Shown: piece after piece, positions 44,260-55,439 of the stretch
Layout: every line of letters starts with the position of its first letter
Numbering within the stretch: the first letter of the stretch is position 1
Assembly: GCF_950295315.1 (NCBI RefSeq)
Contig: NC_080171.1
Coordinates: forward strand, 117,299,064-117,363,063
DNA length: 64,000 nucleotides
Direction: 5' to 3'
DNA from: Erinaceus europaeus
Taxonomy: Eukaryota; Chordata; Mammalia; Eulipotyphla; Erinaceidae
The notes under the pieces: model-generated
Seen by the model: only the letters and a program-made list of their open reading frames with translations
Databases searched by the model: none
Told to the model about the DNA's origin: nothing
Position numbers and translations under genes: made by a program

Positions 44260-44796
44260 GAGGTTCAGTGATTCTCAGCAAAAGTTCAACACAAGAACTC
44301 TATATTGGCAGAGTAAAATTTCACTGCTTATAAAATGAGAACAATCTATTTTTCTTTTAGAATTTTACACTTTAACATTTAATGTGTGTTAAAACCCTGA
44401 CTCTGATTAGATATGAAAGCTCTTTCCTTTCAAAAGTTAAAAATAATGTAAATGAAGCTTTTACCAGAAAACCTATAAGTTGGATAATTTCCTGATATTT
44501 GAGTATTTCATCACCAATTTTTGTGCCAGGTCATGTGTTCAATTTCCTGGCAGCCTCTCCAATATATAAAAATACCTCCGTTTTTATAGGACTGCTCTAG
44601 AAAAATATGCTACTTTTATGAATTATTGTTGCTTTGGTGTTTCTAGTTTAGTTTCTAGTTATTTCAAAACAAAGCAGAAGTATATTGCCATGCTCAAGGG
44701 CTCTCAGACCTTATATATTTTGATGAAAAACTTATTTAAGTAAAAACCTGTTTTCTTTGGCCACCAATTTTACCACTAAATTCTGAAACCAGTAAG
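44260..44796. other. Intronic sequence, nothing recognised
   Basis: Half a kilobase of AT-rich unique sequence. Confidence 0.45.
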
Positions 44797-45105
44797 CAAA
44801 CAAATCGGGAGTTGGGCTGTAGCGCAGCGGGTTAAGCGCAGGTGGTGTAAAGCACAAGGACCTGCATAAGGATCCCAGTTCGAACCCCGGCTCCCCACCT
44901 GCAGGGGAGTCGCTTCACAGGCGGTGAAGCAGGTCTGCAGGTGTCTATCTTTCTCTCCTCCTCTCTGTCTTCCCCTTCTCTCTCCATTTCCAACAACGAC
45001 AACAACAATAATAACTACAACAATAAAAAAACAACAAGGGCAACAAAAGGGAATAAATAAATAAAATAAATATTTTAAAAAATTTTTAAAAAAGAAAACA
45101 AATCA
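44797..45105 (+). mobile_element. SINE type A, plus
   Basis: Head 'gggagttgggctgtagcgca' at 44808, B box 'gttcgaacccc', AAC-rich tail and long A/AAAT end. 'aaacaaatc' occurs on both sides. Confidence 0.93.
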
Positions 45106-45770
45106 AATTATTTAACCTCATATTAGAAATTATTGCTAAAGCAATCAATGAAGTACCAGTTTCATCTTATAAGCAGGTAATTAATTTAAAACATAAAGAT
45201 AGAGATTTTGGGGTTTGCTATAACATTTAGGGAAAAACATCACAGAATAACAGGGCCCTATTTAAAACCCCTTAATGTTATATATCAAGGAAAAAGAAAG
45301 ACCTAAGAGTAATTTGTCTGAAGCAACATAGATGACAAGAGGCAGAGCAGTTCCTGGAACTCATTTATCTGCTTTCAAGTAGCAGACAAATCCCTGTGGT
45401 TTTAAACCACTACTGTAGAGAAATTAGAAGAAATAAAAAATAATGATCAGCTCTCCTCCATCATCTACAAGTTAAATATTGGTCTATGTCTTTCTGTCTG
45501 TGTACATTTGGTCAGAAGAACCTCCTGCTGAGTGTACTCAGTGTTACTGAAAAGTAGCGCAGAAAAACCCCTAGAACTCTGAAAGCAGGTGATGTGGAAA
45601 GGTGTTTGATGACAGAAAGTCTCTACTACAGATACCTTTGTGCTTAAAAAAAATGTATAATAATAATAATAGGCTGGAAACATTTTGTGGAATGATAATT
45701 TTTTTTTTTAATTTTATATTGTAGCCACATCTGGGCAAAAGGTCAGGGCAAGGATGGAAAATGATTGCAA
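45106..45770. other. Intronic sequence, nothing recognised
   Basis: 0.66 kb unique, with a short (TAA)n at 45658-45670. Confidence 0.45.
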
Positions 45771-45982
45771 AGGACCCGGCAGTGGCGTACCCAGTTAAGC
45801 ACACATAATACTAACCATGCAAGGATCCAGGTTCAAGTTCCCCACTCCCCACCTTCAGTAGTGGTGAAGCAGGTCTGCAAGTGTCTATCTTACTCCCTCT
45901 CTACTTCTCCCCTCCCCTCTCAATTTCTCTCTGTCCTATTGAATAAAACAGAAAAGAAAAAGAAAAAAAATGCAGAAGACAA
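45771..45982 (+). mobile_element. SINE type B, plus
   Basis: 'acccggcagtggcgtaccca', B box 'ggttcaagttc', a short deletion in the 'cacctgcag' block, CT body, 'aataaaacagaaaagaaaa' tail. Confidence 0.88.
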
Positions 45983-46500
45983 AACTTGAGTCCCTAACAT
46001 ATGACTAAGCAAAAGTTAAACAAAACAAAACAAAAAGATAAGAAGAGCATTGATTCTGTAGTCCTTAGTTTTAGTAATCCTTAGTTTTCAGGGAGAAGAA
46101 GTTATAAGATTGCCAGGATTTCACAGAGTTTTTTTGATAACTAAATTAGCTAATCTATGTGAAATTAGAACCCAGATAGAATGTTGGTGGAAACCATTTT
46201 TAGAAATGTCAATTGAGTGATAGTGTCCAATCTCTTGCTTTAAACTATGGTATAGGATAGTATTTATTTAAAATATTTTTTATTCTCATCTTAAATATAA
46301 TACTCAAGACCTTGTCAAATATCATATTTTCTATTCTTCATATTTAGTGTTCTTTGAGATATAAATGTCACACTTAAAACCTGGCATGAAACTAGAGTAA
46401 ATGTTGAGTAGAAAGAAGTAAGCAAGAGTTTTCTTCCTCCCGTGTAACTTCAGGGGTCAGGAGGGGATAGGTCATCATGGATAGAGATAGGACACCTTAG

Positions 46501-46755
46501 AAAGCACCTCTTCGGGAGTCAGGCTGTAGCACAATGGGTTAAGCACAGGTGACACAAAGTGCAAGGATCAGCGTAAGGATCCTGGTTCGAGGCCCCATCT
46601 CCACATCTGCAGGAGAGTTGCTTCACAAATGGTAAAGCAGGTCTGCAGGTGTCTTTCTTTCCCCCTCTCTGTCCTCCTCCCCTCTCTCCATTTCTCTCTG
46701 TCTTATCCAATAATTACAACAAAGAAAAAAAAAAAAAAGAAAAAGTACCTCTTCT
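46501..46755 (+). mobile_element. SINE type A, plus, 13-bp TSD
   Basis: The body is 46514-46742. Flanks 'aaagcacctcttc' and 'aaagtacctcttc' differ at one base. Head 'gggagtcaggctgtagcaca', B box 'ggttcgaggcc'. The AAC-rich tail is short. Confidence 0.93.
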
Positions 46756-49260
46756 CTCTCTCAGCCTACCTCTGCACAAAAACCCTTTTTTACTCTTGTG
46801 TTGTCTTTCTCTGTGACAGCAATCATGGCCAGGCTGCCATTATAGTTTCAGTTGAACACGGATGATTTTGGTTCTCTCACGGGTGAGCATAACACCTTCT
46901 AGCCAGTTAGATCAAGCTAGTCAAGAAAAGATACCATTTTGATCCCAGCTCTGTGGTCATGTGCCAGGGAGGTGGGTTGTGGCGATGACTCTCTGTGTAG
47001 TATGAGAGAAGTAGCATGGCAGGGAGCCTCAAGCAGAAGCGACTCACTGGTCTGGGAGAATTTGTTCTGAGACAAAGGAAGTTAGCATTATGGAAAGAAG
47101 AAGGGAATGTGAAACCAGCAGAGTTGTAAGCAGACAAGGTGCAAAAGGGAGGGAGAGTGAGAAAAAGTAGCCAGAAATGTGTTTATTTTGTAAAGGGGTG
47201 ATTATATCGATGGAAGAATTTGAAAATGAGAAAATGACACTATATATTTCTTCCTAACCTACTATTACACTTTTAGATTACAGGACATAAACTTCTACTT
47301 CAGTTATATTCCTTCTGAATTAAAAAAGATAAATAAAGGACATCCTATTTTAAATTCCATGTTTCTAGTGTCTTTAGATATTAAGAAGTAACTGTGATAA
47401 GTGGATTATCTGGTAGTAACAGAACTTACATGTGAATATGTATAAGGACTTAATAAATATACAAACATCTAAATTAATTTTCTCCCTGTCATTTTTTTTT
47501 CTCAGTAAAGTGATTATTTAATACTTTGAAAATCTCTTGAACAATTTATTGTACTAAAGACTACTCATATTAAAGGTTTGGAAATCCCAGAAATAACAGT
47601 ACAGAAGTCTTTTTCACAATAAAGCTATTATAAATTTCAATGTTTAAAGAAGAAATAAAAGGGTATTCTAAAATAGTAATATCTACTAAACCAAGAATTT
47701 GAAAATGAAATGTATTTCCCCCTTGGAGTGATAGGAGTGTCTGTGCTGAGGGCTATTAAAGGATATTTTGTCAAGGTGGGCATACAGGGCATTAGATACT
47801 AGAATTTTCTCTACAGATTGAATACTGTTAGCTCAAGTTTGTTTCCAGTCTTTGGTCTCTGAGACCAAAGTCTCCAAGTCTCTATTCTTGAATTCTGTTT
47901 TGTCCTTGCAATGTCAGTCCTATAACAGACAATTTTTTCAAATGAAAAAATCAAGATCAGTTCTTTCAAACGGCTTCATCTAAGGTTGCAAATGGAAAGT
48001 CCTTCTCTTGAACTATATTTATCTATGCTGTATGTTTTTCTTTTCATTGTTATTGCTGTTGTTTTCTTTTTCCCTGAAGAGCACAGCATGATTTAGATTT
48101 CGCCATATTTTAAACTTCATTTTAAAAGTGTTGTGTCAAGAAAGTCTGCCAGCTACATTTTATTTTCTCTGCTTTTCCCTCCATGTATCACTACTCTGGC
48201 AGAGAAGAGTAATATTACCTTACCGTGTAAAACATGGTTAATAGCTTTTAAAGAATTCCCCAGCAACTGAATAATGGGCTGCCAAAAATATTATTGGTGC
48301 CAAAGGATCTGGATATGTCTGCTCCATTTATTGTGTGTTTCGTATTTCATCGTGACTAAGTGCTCACAAAAGTATAAAAACCCAAACCTCTGGTATATGT
48401 GATGTTTAAGTGCAATGCAAAAGAAAAAACACATTCTAGTATAGTCAGTACTCTATTTGTCATATGTTAATAGGCAACATTCAAATGGTTAGATTGTAAA
48501 GGTCTTACTGGCTTTATTCAGTAACACACAGGCTTTAGAGGACTTAAACTGGTGGTGAGAGTAGAATGCAGACAGCTATCACAGAAAGATATGAAAGTCT
48601 ACCCATGCGACAGCAACTGTCTTGTAAATAATTATTTTCTTAATAAAGTAAAAATAAAATGTGTTCTGCAGAGCTATACAAAATGACAAAAGAGGAGCAA
48701 AGATTTACTAGTAACATTGTTTCACTGTGGAAAGTTTACCTCCCTTTGAGGGCAGTTGAGGGTCTGTCTTGCAGATGCCTCACTACTTACTGGTTCAGTA
48801 TTTCAGGCAATGTGGATACAGCACCAATTGTGAATTTTAGACTTGCTGAGTGTTTATTTCCATTAAGTGCTGAAATCGAAATATTTTGATACTGAGTGTC
48901 AGGAAAATGTAAACTCCGTCAATAGAAACCTTTAACTTTTATCTATGGATAATCTTTATTAAAAATAACCTTTGATTATATCAAGAACTATACCTTACAG
49001 TCTAGAAAGTTATTATGTAAAATAATTGCTGAAAGTGTTTTTTTTGGGGGGAGCGGAGAGGGGGTTTGGTATACTGCTCTTTAGGGAATGTCCTTAATAC
49101 AACATTTTTTTCTTTCAGGAGACTTCTGATTCAAATGCTTAGTTTTTAGGAAATAAAGTCTTAATCTGTGCTTTCACACTGATAAGAGGTAGGCATGGTA
49201 GACAGTGGGTTGAGACTTCAGAGTGTCATGTACCTTTTCTTGTGAGGCATGAAATTAAAA
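46756..49260. other. 2.5-kb stretch free of recognised repeats, upstream of PIEZO2 exon
   Basis: This is the longest part of the window without a visible SINE, LINE or R1 piece, in a region that otherwise has one SINE per about 1.2 kb. It contains no exon I can recognise. The part 48190-48400 (for example 'gggctgccaaaaatattatt') is non-repetitive with mixed composition and could be conserved non-coding DNA. Confidence 0.4.
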
Positions 49261-49270
49261 GTTGAATTGA

Positions 49271-49478
49271 AGGGGACCAGACAGTGGCGCACTTGGTTAA
49301 GCACACACATTACAGTGCACAAGGACCCAGCTCAAGGCCCTGATTATCACTTGCAGGGTAAAAGCTTCAGGAGTGATGAAGCAGGGCTGCAGGTGTCTAG
49401 GTCTCTTTCCCTTTCTTTCTCTCCTTCCCTTCTCTATTTCTTTCTTCCTCTAGCCAATAATAGGAAATAAAGATATTT
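49271..49478 (+). mobile_element. SINE type B, plus
   Basis: 'ggggaccagacagtggcgca', degraded B box 'agctcaaggccc', 'gtgatgaagcagggctgcag', CT body, 'ccaataataggaaataaag' tail. Nearest SINE upstream of the 43-nt exon. Confidence 0.88.
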
Positions 49479-49857
49479 TAAATTTTGATTTGAGAGTACA
49501 GTTCAGAATATGCTATTGTGTAAATTCCCCATATTATTCTGAACTAGACATATTTAGATATTTATGAATGCTTCAATGGCCTATTACATTACCAAGGAAA
49601 GCAAGGATAGAACTTATTATCATTTAGTGAGTGGTTATACCCTGAAAATTGTGTGGAGGGGTCTGACAGATGGCCCACAAGGTACGGTGACTGCTTTAAC
49701 CTTTTTAATGAGGACTAGAAGTTGAAATAATGCATTTGAGAGAATGCAAATCCCTCCCATTTAAATGTGAAACCAACAATCTGATAGGGTTTGCAAAACC
49801 AGGATAAAACTCCCCATAGATACTTAATGTGCCCTATTTTTTCCCCTTCTGTTATAG

Positions 49858-49900
49858 GTTCAACATGGGAAAAGACATTTCGACAAATCGGATTTGAAAG
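49858..49900 (+). CDS. PIEZO2: PIEZO2 internal coding exon, 43 nt (probably exon 4)
   Basis: A short exon between 'ccccttctgttatag' and 'gtaagc'. With the last T of the exon at 1031-1156 it gives Cys then STWEKTFRQIGFE and two bases (AG) of the next codon, which is Ser in human PIEZO2 as I remember it. This is the extracellular or lumenal stretch after an early membrane helix, at about residues 96-109. The other two frames fail: one has a stop near the end and the other gives no known PIEZO peptide. The length is not a multiple of three (enters in phase 1, leaves in phase 2), so skipping it would shift the frame. The following exon, expected to begin with LKGADAGNG, was not seen before position 64000. 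Confidence 0.95.
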
Positions 49901-49974
49901 GTAAGCATAGCTCCATTTCTACTTAATAGTATCCTATTTTATTCTAAACTGGTGGTTGATAAAAAAAAAATCAG

Positions 49975-50065
49975 TCTTGCCACTGACACTGTGATCATAA
50001 GTCACCCTTTTCCTCTGTAAACCTGAATCTAAGTAAAATGAATAGCTATTCCTACTATGAAAGTA
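49975..50065 (+). mobile_element. MIR-type SINE fragment, plus
   Basis: 'ataagtcacccttttcctct', 'gtaaacctgaatctaagtaa' and 'aatgaatagctattcctact' follow the MIR order (tcactta..cctc, tctgtaaaatg, ataat..tacc). It lies 75 bp after the PIEZO2 exon donor. Confidence 0.55.
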
Positions 50066-50159
50066 TTGTCTTCATATTGTGGACAAAAAAGCTGACACAG
50101 AGCAGGGCATGTGAAAAATGCCTTATTTAAATTTATGTTTGATTTTTAAAATGTGTCTG

Positions 50160-50245
50160 CAGTTCTAGAGAATGAACTCAGAGCCTCACACACAGCATAC
50201 TGTTAAGTGGTCTTCGCAGTCCACTTTTATTCTGTATTTTTGAAA
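50160..50245 (-). mobile_element. Old tRNA-like SINE fragment, minus
   Basis: 'ttctagagaatgaactcaga' and 'ctgttaagtggtcttcgcag' resemble a reversed SINE head. Weak. Confidence 0.35.
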
Positions 50246-50539
50246 GAGAGAACAGGAAGGAGGGAAGGACACTAAAATACTACACCTCTATCCATGCAGT
50301 TCCCTGCATGCTGTCTGGGGCTCTAATCCAGTGCCTGGCATATAGTAATCACCAACACTTTATCGACTGATCTTTACCGACTAAAGTGTTTTTTTAAACA
50401 TTATTAAAAGGTTGCTTTTAGGAAATTAAAATAGCGTTGACTCTTCCCTGGGCTTGTCACCTCATAGCCATATTCTCTTCTACAGTTTTAATATAAAGAA
50501 ATTATTTTTATTAATATCTTCCCAATTAATAAATATTTT

Positions 50540-50690
50540 TTTTCTTTCTTCTTCTTCTTTTTTTTTTTTTTTTTACCAGAACACTGCTCAGCTCTGGCTT
50601 ATGGTGGTGCAAGGAATTGAACCTGGGGCTTTGGAGCCTCAGGCATGAGAGTCTCTGCATTACCATTATGCTATCTACCCCTGCCCTAAA
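50540..50690 (-). mobile_element. Type D SINE, minus
   Basis: T-rich tail (about 50560-50575), 'ccagaacactgctcagctct', B box reversed 'aattgaacctgggg', 'gagcctcaggcatgagagtc', 'accattatgctatctacccc'. It is the mirror of the + copy at 4800. Confidence 0.8.
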
Positions 50691-50735
50691 ATTTTTAGAT
50701 ACTATTAACTTTGAGTTAAAAAAAAAAAAACCACT

Positions 50736-51010
50736 GGGAGTCAGGCGGTAGCGCAGCAGGTTAAGTGCACATGGTGCAAAACCCAAGGATAAGGATCCAG
50801 GTTGGAGTCCCTGGCTCCCCACCTGCAGGGGAGTCGCTGCACAGGCAGTGATGAAGGTCTGTAGGTGTCTTTCTCTCCCCCTCTCTGTCTTCCCCTCTTC
50901 TCTCTATTTTCTCTCTGTCCTATCCAACAATGACAACAACAATAATAACTACAACAATAAAACAATAAGGGCAACAAAAGAGAATAAATAAGGAAATAAA
51001 TATTTTAAAA
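50736..51010 (+). mobile_element. SINE type A, plus
   Basis: Head 'gggagtcaggcggtagcgca', B box 'ggttggagtcc', 'cacctgcaggggagtcgctg', CT body, AAC/ATAAC tail. Confidence 0.93.
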
Positions 51011-51589
51011 ACTGAGATCATCTTACTTTGAATTAAAAGCATCTTTACATCATCAACTCTACAAAAGAAAAATAATTGACTTATTACAATGTCAGAAAGT
51101 ATAAAGGAATATATTGTCAGTGAAGTTCCTTGACCACCTGCCCTTGACCTCAGATGGCAGGCAGCCTAGGGGACAGGGCTTTCTCAGTTGCATGTAACAT
51201 CTTTTATGGAACCTGCAATGTCAACACAGCAGTTGAAAGAGAAAAAGAATTTCAAATTTTTACTCAAAAAGCAGATTTTTATCAACTCATTTTATCATTT
51301 GAAAATGCTGTTTACCGATATTGATCTGGCTGGCAGAGTGCTTACAGCATGTAAGAGAAATAAGAAAAAAAAAAAACACTCTAGAATGCATTATTTCTTT
51401 GATAGTAAGAGAGAAAGGTTTATCATTATATCAAATATGATAATATATGATAATACTTCCTCTACAATTTTAAATTGATTCAGATATATAGTTCTCTTTC
51501 CAAATACACTTTTATTCAACCAACATTATCATTATTAATGATATTTAGTCATATTTAATTAAGATAAACATATAAATTAAATTTATTTT
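51011..51589. other. Intronic sequence, nothing recognised
   Basis: 0.58 kb AT-rich. The 96-aa frame on + at 51188-51478 is not recognised. Confidence 0.45.
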
Positions 51590-51868
51590 AACCAGGCAGT
51601 GGCACACCCAGTTAAGGGCACATGTTACCAAGCACAAGGACCTGGGTTTGAGTCCCTGCTCCCCCACCTGCAGGGGAGATCCTTCACAGGCAGTAAAACA
51701 GGTCTGCTGGTGTTTATCTTTCTCTCTCCCTCTCTCTCCTCTAGCCCCTCTCAATTTCTCTCTGTCCTATCAAGTACTACTGAAAGAAAAAAAAAAAGTC
51801 AATGGGAACAGTAGATTCATAGTCCCCACACTGAATCCCAACAATAACCCTGGAGGCAATACAAATTA
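51590..51868 (+). mobile_element. SINE with 3' module, plus
   Basis: 'aaccaggcagtggcacaccc', B box 'ggtttgagtcc', 'cacctgcaggggagatcctt', CT body and the module 'ggaacagtagattcatagtc...aataaccctggagg'. It faces the minus copy at 51912 across a 43-bp gap. Confidence 0.88.
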
Positions 51869-51911
51869 AAATAAGTTAATAATTTAAAATTAATGATCAT
51901 TAGTATTTTTA

Positions 51912-52083
51912 TTGCCACCAGGGTTATTGCTGGGGCTGGGTACCTGTAGGATGGATCCACATTCCCAGTGGACTGGTTTTTTTCTTTTCTTTTAATTTGA
52001 TAAGATAGAGAGAAACTGGAGGCAAAAAGAGAGAAGAAAGAGAAACTCCTACAGCCCTACTACACTTCTTGTGAAACTTGGAG
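51912..52083 (-). mobile_element. SINE with 3' module, minus, head missing
   Basis: Reversed module 'gttattgctggggctgggta' and body 'gatagagagaaactgg', ending at 'cttgtgaaacttgg'. The tRNA-like head is lost. Confidence 0.75.
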
Positions 52084-52198
52084 ATGGAGCATAAATCATC
52101 TTAAGATTATTGTGTTAATGTATAAGGTTATTTCTTAAGGTCTGAATGGGAAGATTCCATTAATTGATTCTGTTCATTTTATCATATTGATTCAAACC

Positions 52199-52526
52199 TG
52201 TATCTGTATTTTATACATATATATTACCTCCAGGGCTATTGCTAAGGCTCAGTACCTGCACTACAAATACACAGCTCCTGCAGCCATTTTTTTTTACTTT
52301 GATTTTTTTTTCCCCTTTTTGATAGGACAGAGGGAAACTGAGAAGGAGGGTAGTTACAGAGGGAGAAAGAGATATTTACAGACCTGCTTCACCACTTGTA
52401 AAGCAACCCCCTTGCAGGTGGGGAGCTGGAGGGATCAAACCAGGATCCTTATTCCAGTACTTGTGCTTTGTACTATGTGTGCTTAACCCTGTGCGCCACC
52501 GCCTGACTCTCTTGTATCTGTATTTT
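52199..52526 (-). mobile_element. SINE with 3' module, minus, perfect 14-bp TSD
   Basis: The body is 52213-52512; 'tgtatctgtatttt' flanks it at 52199-52212 and 52513-52526. Reversed module 'cctccagggctattgct', body, B box reversed 'atcaaaccaggatcc', head 'gcgccaccgcctgactc'. Confidence 0.95.
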
Positions 52527-52691
52527 GAAATGATTAAAATATTTAAATACTGGGTTTTAGAGGATGCTAAGAAATTTACTGTAATTTTTATTACATATCC
52601 TTAATAAAATAATTCTGTAAAAATATAACTTTTCTCAGAATCTAGATTCAGTTAGGTAAGTACAAAAATAACTTGAATCTAAACCATATTT

Positions 52692-52858
52692 TAAAAAATA
52701 TTTTATTTAGTTATTATTGGATAGAGACAAAGAGAAATTGAGAGAGAAGGGGGAGATAGAGAGGGAAAGAGAGAGATACTTGCAGACCTGCTTAAACACT
52801 TGTGAAGCTTTCTCCTTGCAGGTAGGGAGCAGGGACTTGAACCTGGGACCTTGCATAA
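52692..52858 (-). mobile_element. SINE type B, minus, head truncated
   Basis: 'ttggatagagacaaagagaa', 'cttgcagacctgcttaaaca', 'gtgaagctttctccttgcag', reversed B box 'cttgaacctggg'. The part before the B box is missing. Confidence 0.85.
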
Positions 52859-53044
52859 AGCTTATTTTTATGCATTTCAATTCATATGAAATTCATTCTC
52901 AAGTATCTTTCTCTTGATATTTTTGTATTAGGAAAATGTCATAACCAAAGGGGAGAGAATAGCCAACTTAGCATTAAACATCTAACTCTCAGCTTAAATA
53001 AGACATTGTCACATTTGCATATTTGGTGGGTTTTTGTTTGATTT

Positions 53045-53316
53045 TGGCTGAAATTTTTTAAAATATTTATTTATTCCCTTTTGTTGCCTTTGTTGTTTTA
53101 TTGCTGTAGTTATTGTATAGGACAGAGAGAAATGGAGAGGGGAAGGGAAGACAGAGACTGGGAGACAAAGATAGACACCTGCAGACCTGCTTCACCTTGT
53201 GAAGTGACTCCCCTGCAGGTGGGGAGCCAGCGGCTCCGGGATCCTTACGCCGGTCCTTGCGCTTTGCGCCACGTGCTCTTAAGCCGCTGCGCTATGGCCC
53301 GACTCCCTGGCTGAAA
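53045..53316 (-). mobile_element. SINE type A, minus, 9-bp TSD
   Basis: The body is 53054-53307; 'tggctgaaa' flanks both sides. The tail is shortened ('gctgtagttattgtatagga'), and the middle has small deletions. Head 'ctgcgctatggcccgactcc'. Confidence 0.92.
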
Positions 53317-53779
53317 CGGTTTAATGAAAACCTTAGACACCAAATCATTTTATTCTTGCATAGGTTAAGTATACATCTCAGAGAAAAAAAAAATGGGTGC
53401 TTTCTTCCACAGTGTTATTCACCACAGATTGATAGACTACAAATAATAGTAAAAACTTAGCATCTCTCAGCTTCCAGCGGGTATTAAGACATCTTGATCA
53501 TTTGAAATACGTACATTGGTATGGATCTGTGTACTACCGAACCCACACATTCTGTATTGAAGTCTTAACCCTTTTTTAGCCAATTTTCCCCCAATTCTCT
53601 CTGGGTTTTATTCTGTTTTTCTTTATGCCATTGCTTCTGAAGAGCCAAAGTCAATCTTTGTAGAATATCTAGCATTCTGGACTTGTTTGCTTGTTTAATT
53701 TTGTTTGTTTGCTGTTTAATTTGTTGTTCTAATCCCTCCTTCAGTTTCACTCACTTCCCTTCAATGATTGAACTTCAGG
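53317..53779. other. Intronic sequence, nothing recognised
   Basis: Unique sequence with TTTG-rich words near 53680-53720. Confidence 0.4.
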
Positions 53780-54102
53780 CTGACTTCCTACCTTTTTTTT
53801 GTTTGTTTGTTTTCCCTTTTGTTGCCCTTGTTTTTTATTGTTGTTGTAGTTGTTATTGTTGTTGTTATTGATGTTGTCGTTGTTAGATAGGACAGAGAGA
53901 GAAATGGAGAGAGGAGGGGAAGACAGAGAGGGGGAGAGAAAGAAAGACACCTGCAGACCTGCTTCATCGCCCGTGAAGCGACTCCCCTGAGGTGGGGAGT
54001 CTGGGGTTCGAACCGGGACCCTAATGCTAGTTCTTGCGCTTTGCACCACGTGCGCTCGACCCGCTGCGCTACCGCCCGACTCCCCTGACTTCTTATCTTT
54101 TC
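53780..54102 (-). mobile_element. SINE type A, minus
   Basis: The body is about 53795-54084. 'ctgacttc' plus a T-rich continuation occurs on both sides (53780 and 54085). Long reversed tail 'ttgttattgatgttgtcgtt', B box reversed 'gttcgaaccggga', head 'ctgcgctaccgcccgactcc'. Well preserved. Confidence 0.94.
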
Positions 54103-54104
54103 AA

Positions 54105-54956
54105 ACTCAAATCCACTGATCTTTATGCTTTCCATCTTTGTAGTATAGCTAATGTACCAAGGCCATCCATATTCCGAACCTGGAGGCAGCGTTCTTTCAA
54201 TGTGTCCTTCTTTCTCTGGAGAATGGTTGTTTTGAAACCACAATAATAATAAATAGTATGGAGACCTATCAGTTCAGAGAGGCTGTATTGCAGGACCTTT
54301 TCCATAGAAGGGTCTAGAAAATATGTGTTTTCTGTATAAGTACCATGTGCTAACTGATTGTGCCACTGGAGCTCCAAGGAAATACTGTGTTGTCTAAAGG
54401 GAAAAAAAAATCTTGAATTTGTATATGATCTCCTATTTAAATGTAACCTGAGAGCAGATATTTAACTTCTCTGATAGTATATCTGTAGCTCTCCTGTTTT
54501 ACACAGAAATCGAGTTTTATGAGAGGAAGAGAGAGAAGCCAGAAACCAGTGCACCTAATGCATGTAGATTTAGGGTTTGAATTGGGAGCCTCATGTTCAG
54601 GCCTGGAAATTCTGCAGCCTGCCAATTAAATCTTATTCCCTTGCCACTCTACATTTGTATTTTTGCCAAGTAGTTTAAGAATATATTCCTAAGTACCAAG
54701 AGCAAATTCATTTTGTGCTTTGATGAATGTGGCAAAGTTCCTATGCGTAGTTTCAACAATCCTCACTCAATCAACTAGGCTTGGGTATAACTGCTTTCCC
54801 AAAGTTTCACCGGTAGATTATTCTGGAGCTATTTAGCATTCTGATAGACACGAAGTTGTATCTTAGGGTTTTTTTTTATTATTATTTACACTTACCCTGT
54901 GTCATATGCTCATAAAAAATAGTTTGAGGTGTTCATTTTATTATTGTCTTAAGAAC
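54105..54956. other. Intronic sequence, nothing recognised
   Basis: 0.85 kb. An old SINE-like piece may lie at 54500-54630 ('gggtttgaattgggagcctc'), too weak to list separately. Confidence 0.4.
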
Positions 54957-55200
54957 AACACTTTAGGGGGTCGGGCGGTAGTGCAGTGGATCAAGCGCAC
55001 ATGGCACAAAGCGGAAGGATCCTGGTTCAAGCATCCAGCTCCCTACCTGCAGGGGGGTCACTTCACAGGCGGTGAAGCAGGTCTGCAGGTGTCTGTCTTT
55101 CTCTCCCCCTCTCTGTCTTCCCCTCCTCTCTCCATTTCCATTTCTCTCTGTCCTATCCAACAACGACAGAAAGAAAAGAAAAAAAAAAAGAACACTTTAG
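54957..55200 (+). mobile_element. SINE type A, plus, 10-bp TSD
   Basis: The body is 54967-55190; 'aacactttag' flanks both sides. Head 'ggggtcgggcggtagtgcag', B box 'ggttcaagcat'. The AAC-rich tail is cut short to 'ccaacaacgacagaaagaaa'. Confidence 0.94.
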
Positions 55201-55439
55201 TAAAGGGTTTCTTCGATCTTGTATAAAATTTCACTTATCAATAGAATTTGGTCACTGAAACATTGCAATGATTTCATTATCCCTAGCTTACATGACTTTG
55301 ATCTTGTGATCACGTGAATAATAACATAGTAAAAACAACTATTATGTGGCAAACACCGGTTTTTAAGTCCATCTTAAAATGATGTTAATTCTTCCAACCC
55401 ATGAACATGGAATATCTTTCCACTTCTTTGTGTTTTTTT

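Larger units (their letters stand above)
1157..49857 (+). other. PIEZO2: PIEZO2 intron, complete, 48.7 kb
   Basis: The intron starts with the donor 'gtaagtat' and ends with the acceptor 'ttttttccccttctgttatag', whose polypyrimidine tract is strong. The length is 48,701 bp. It separates two exons whose reading frames join exactly (t|gt, Cys). It contains most of the SINEs, LINE-1 pieces and tandem arrays listed separately. I found no other coding exon in it. Confidence 0.9.

Noticed and set aside
53788..54243. 151-codon minus-strand frame
   Set aside because: More than half is type A SINE sequence (translated head, body and AAC-rich tail); the rest is short unique DNA.
55310..55317. Palindromic E-box tcacgtga as a regulatory site
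   Set aside because: A single 8-bp word in unique intron sequence with no other support is expected by chance.
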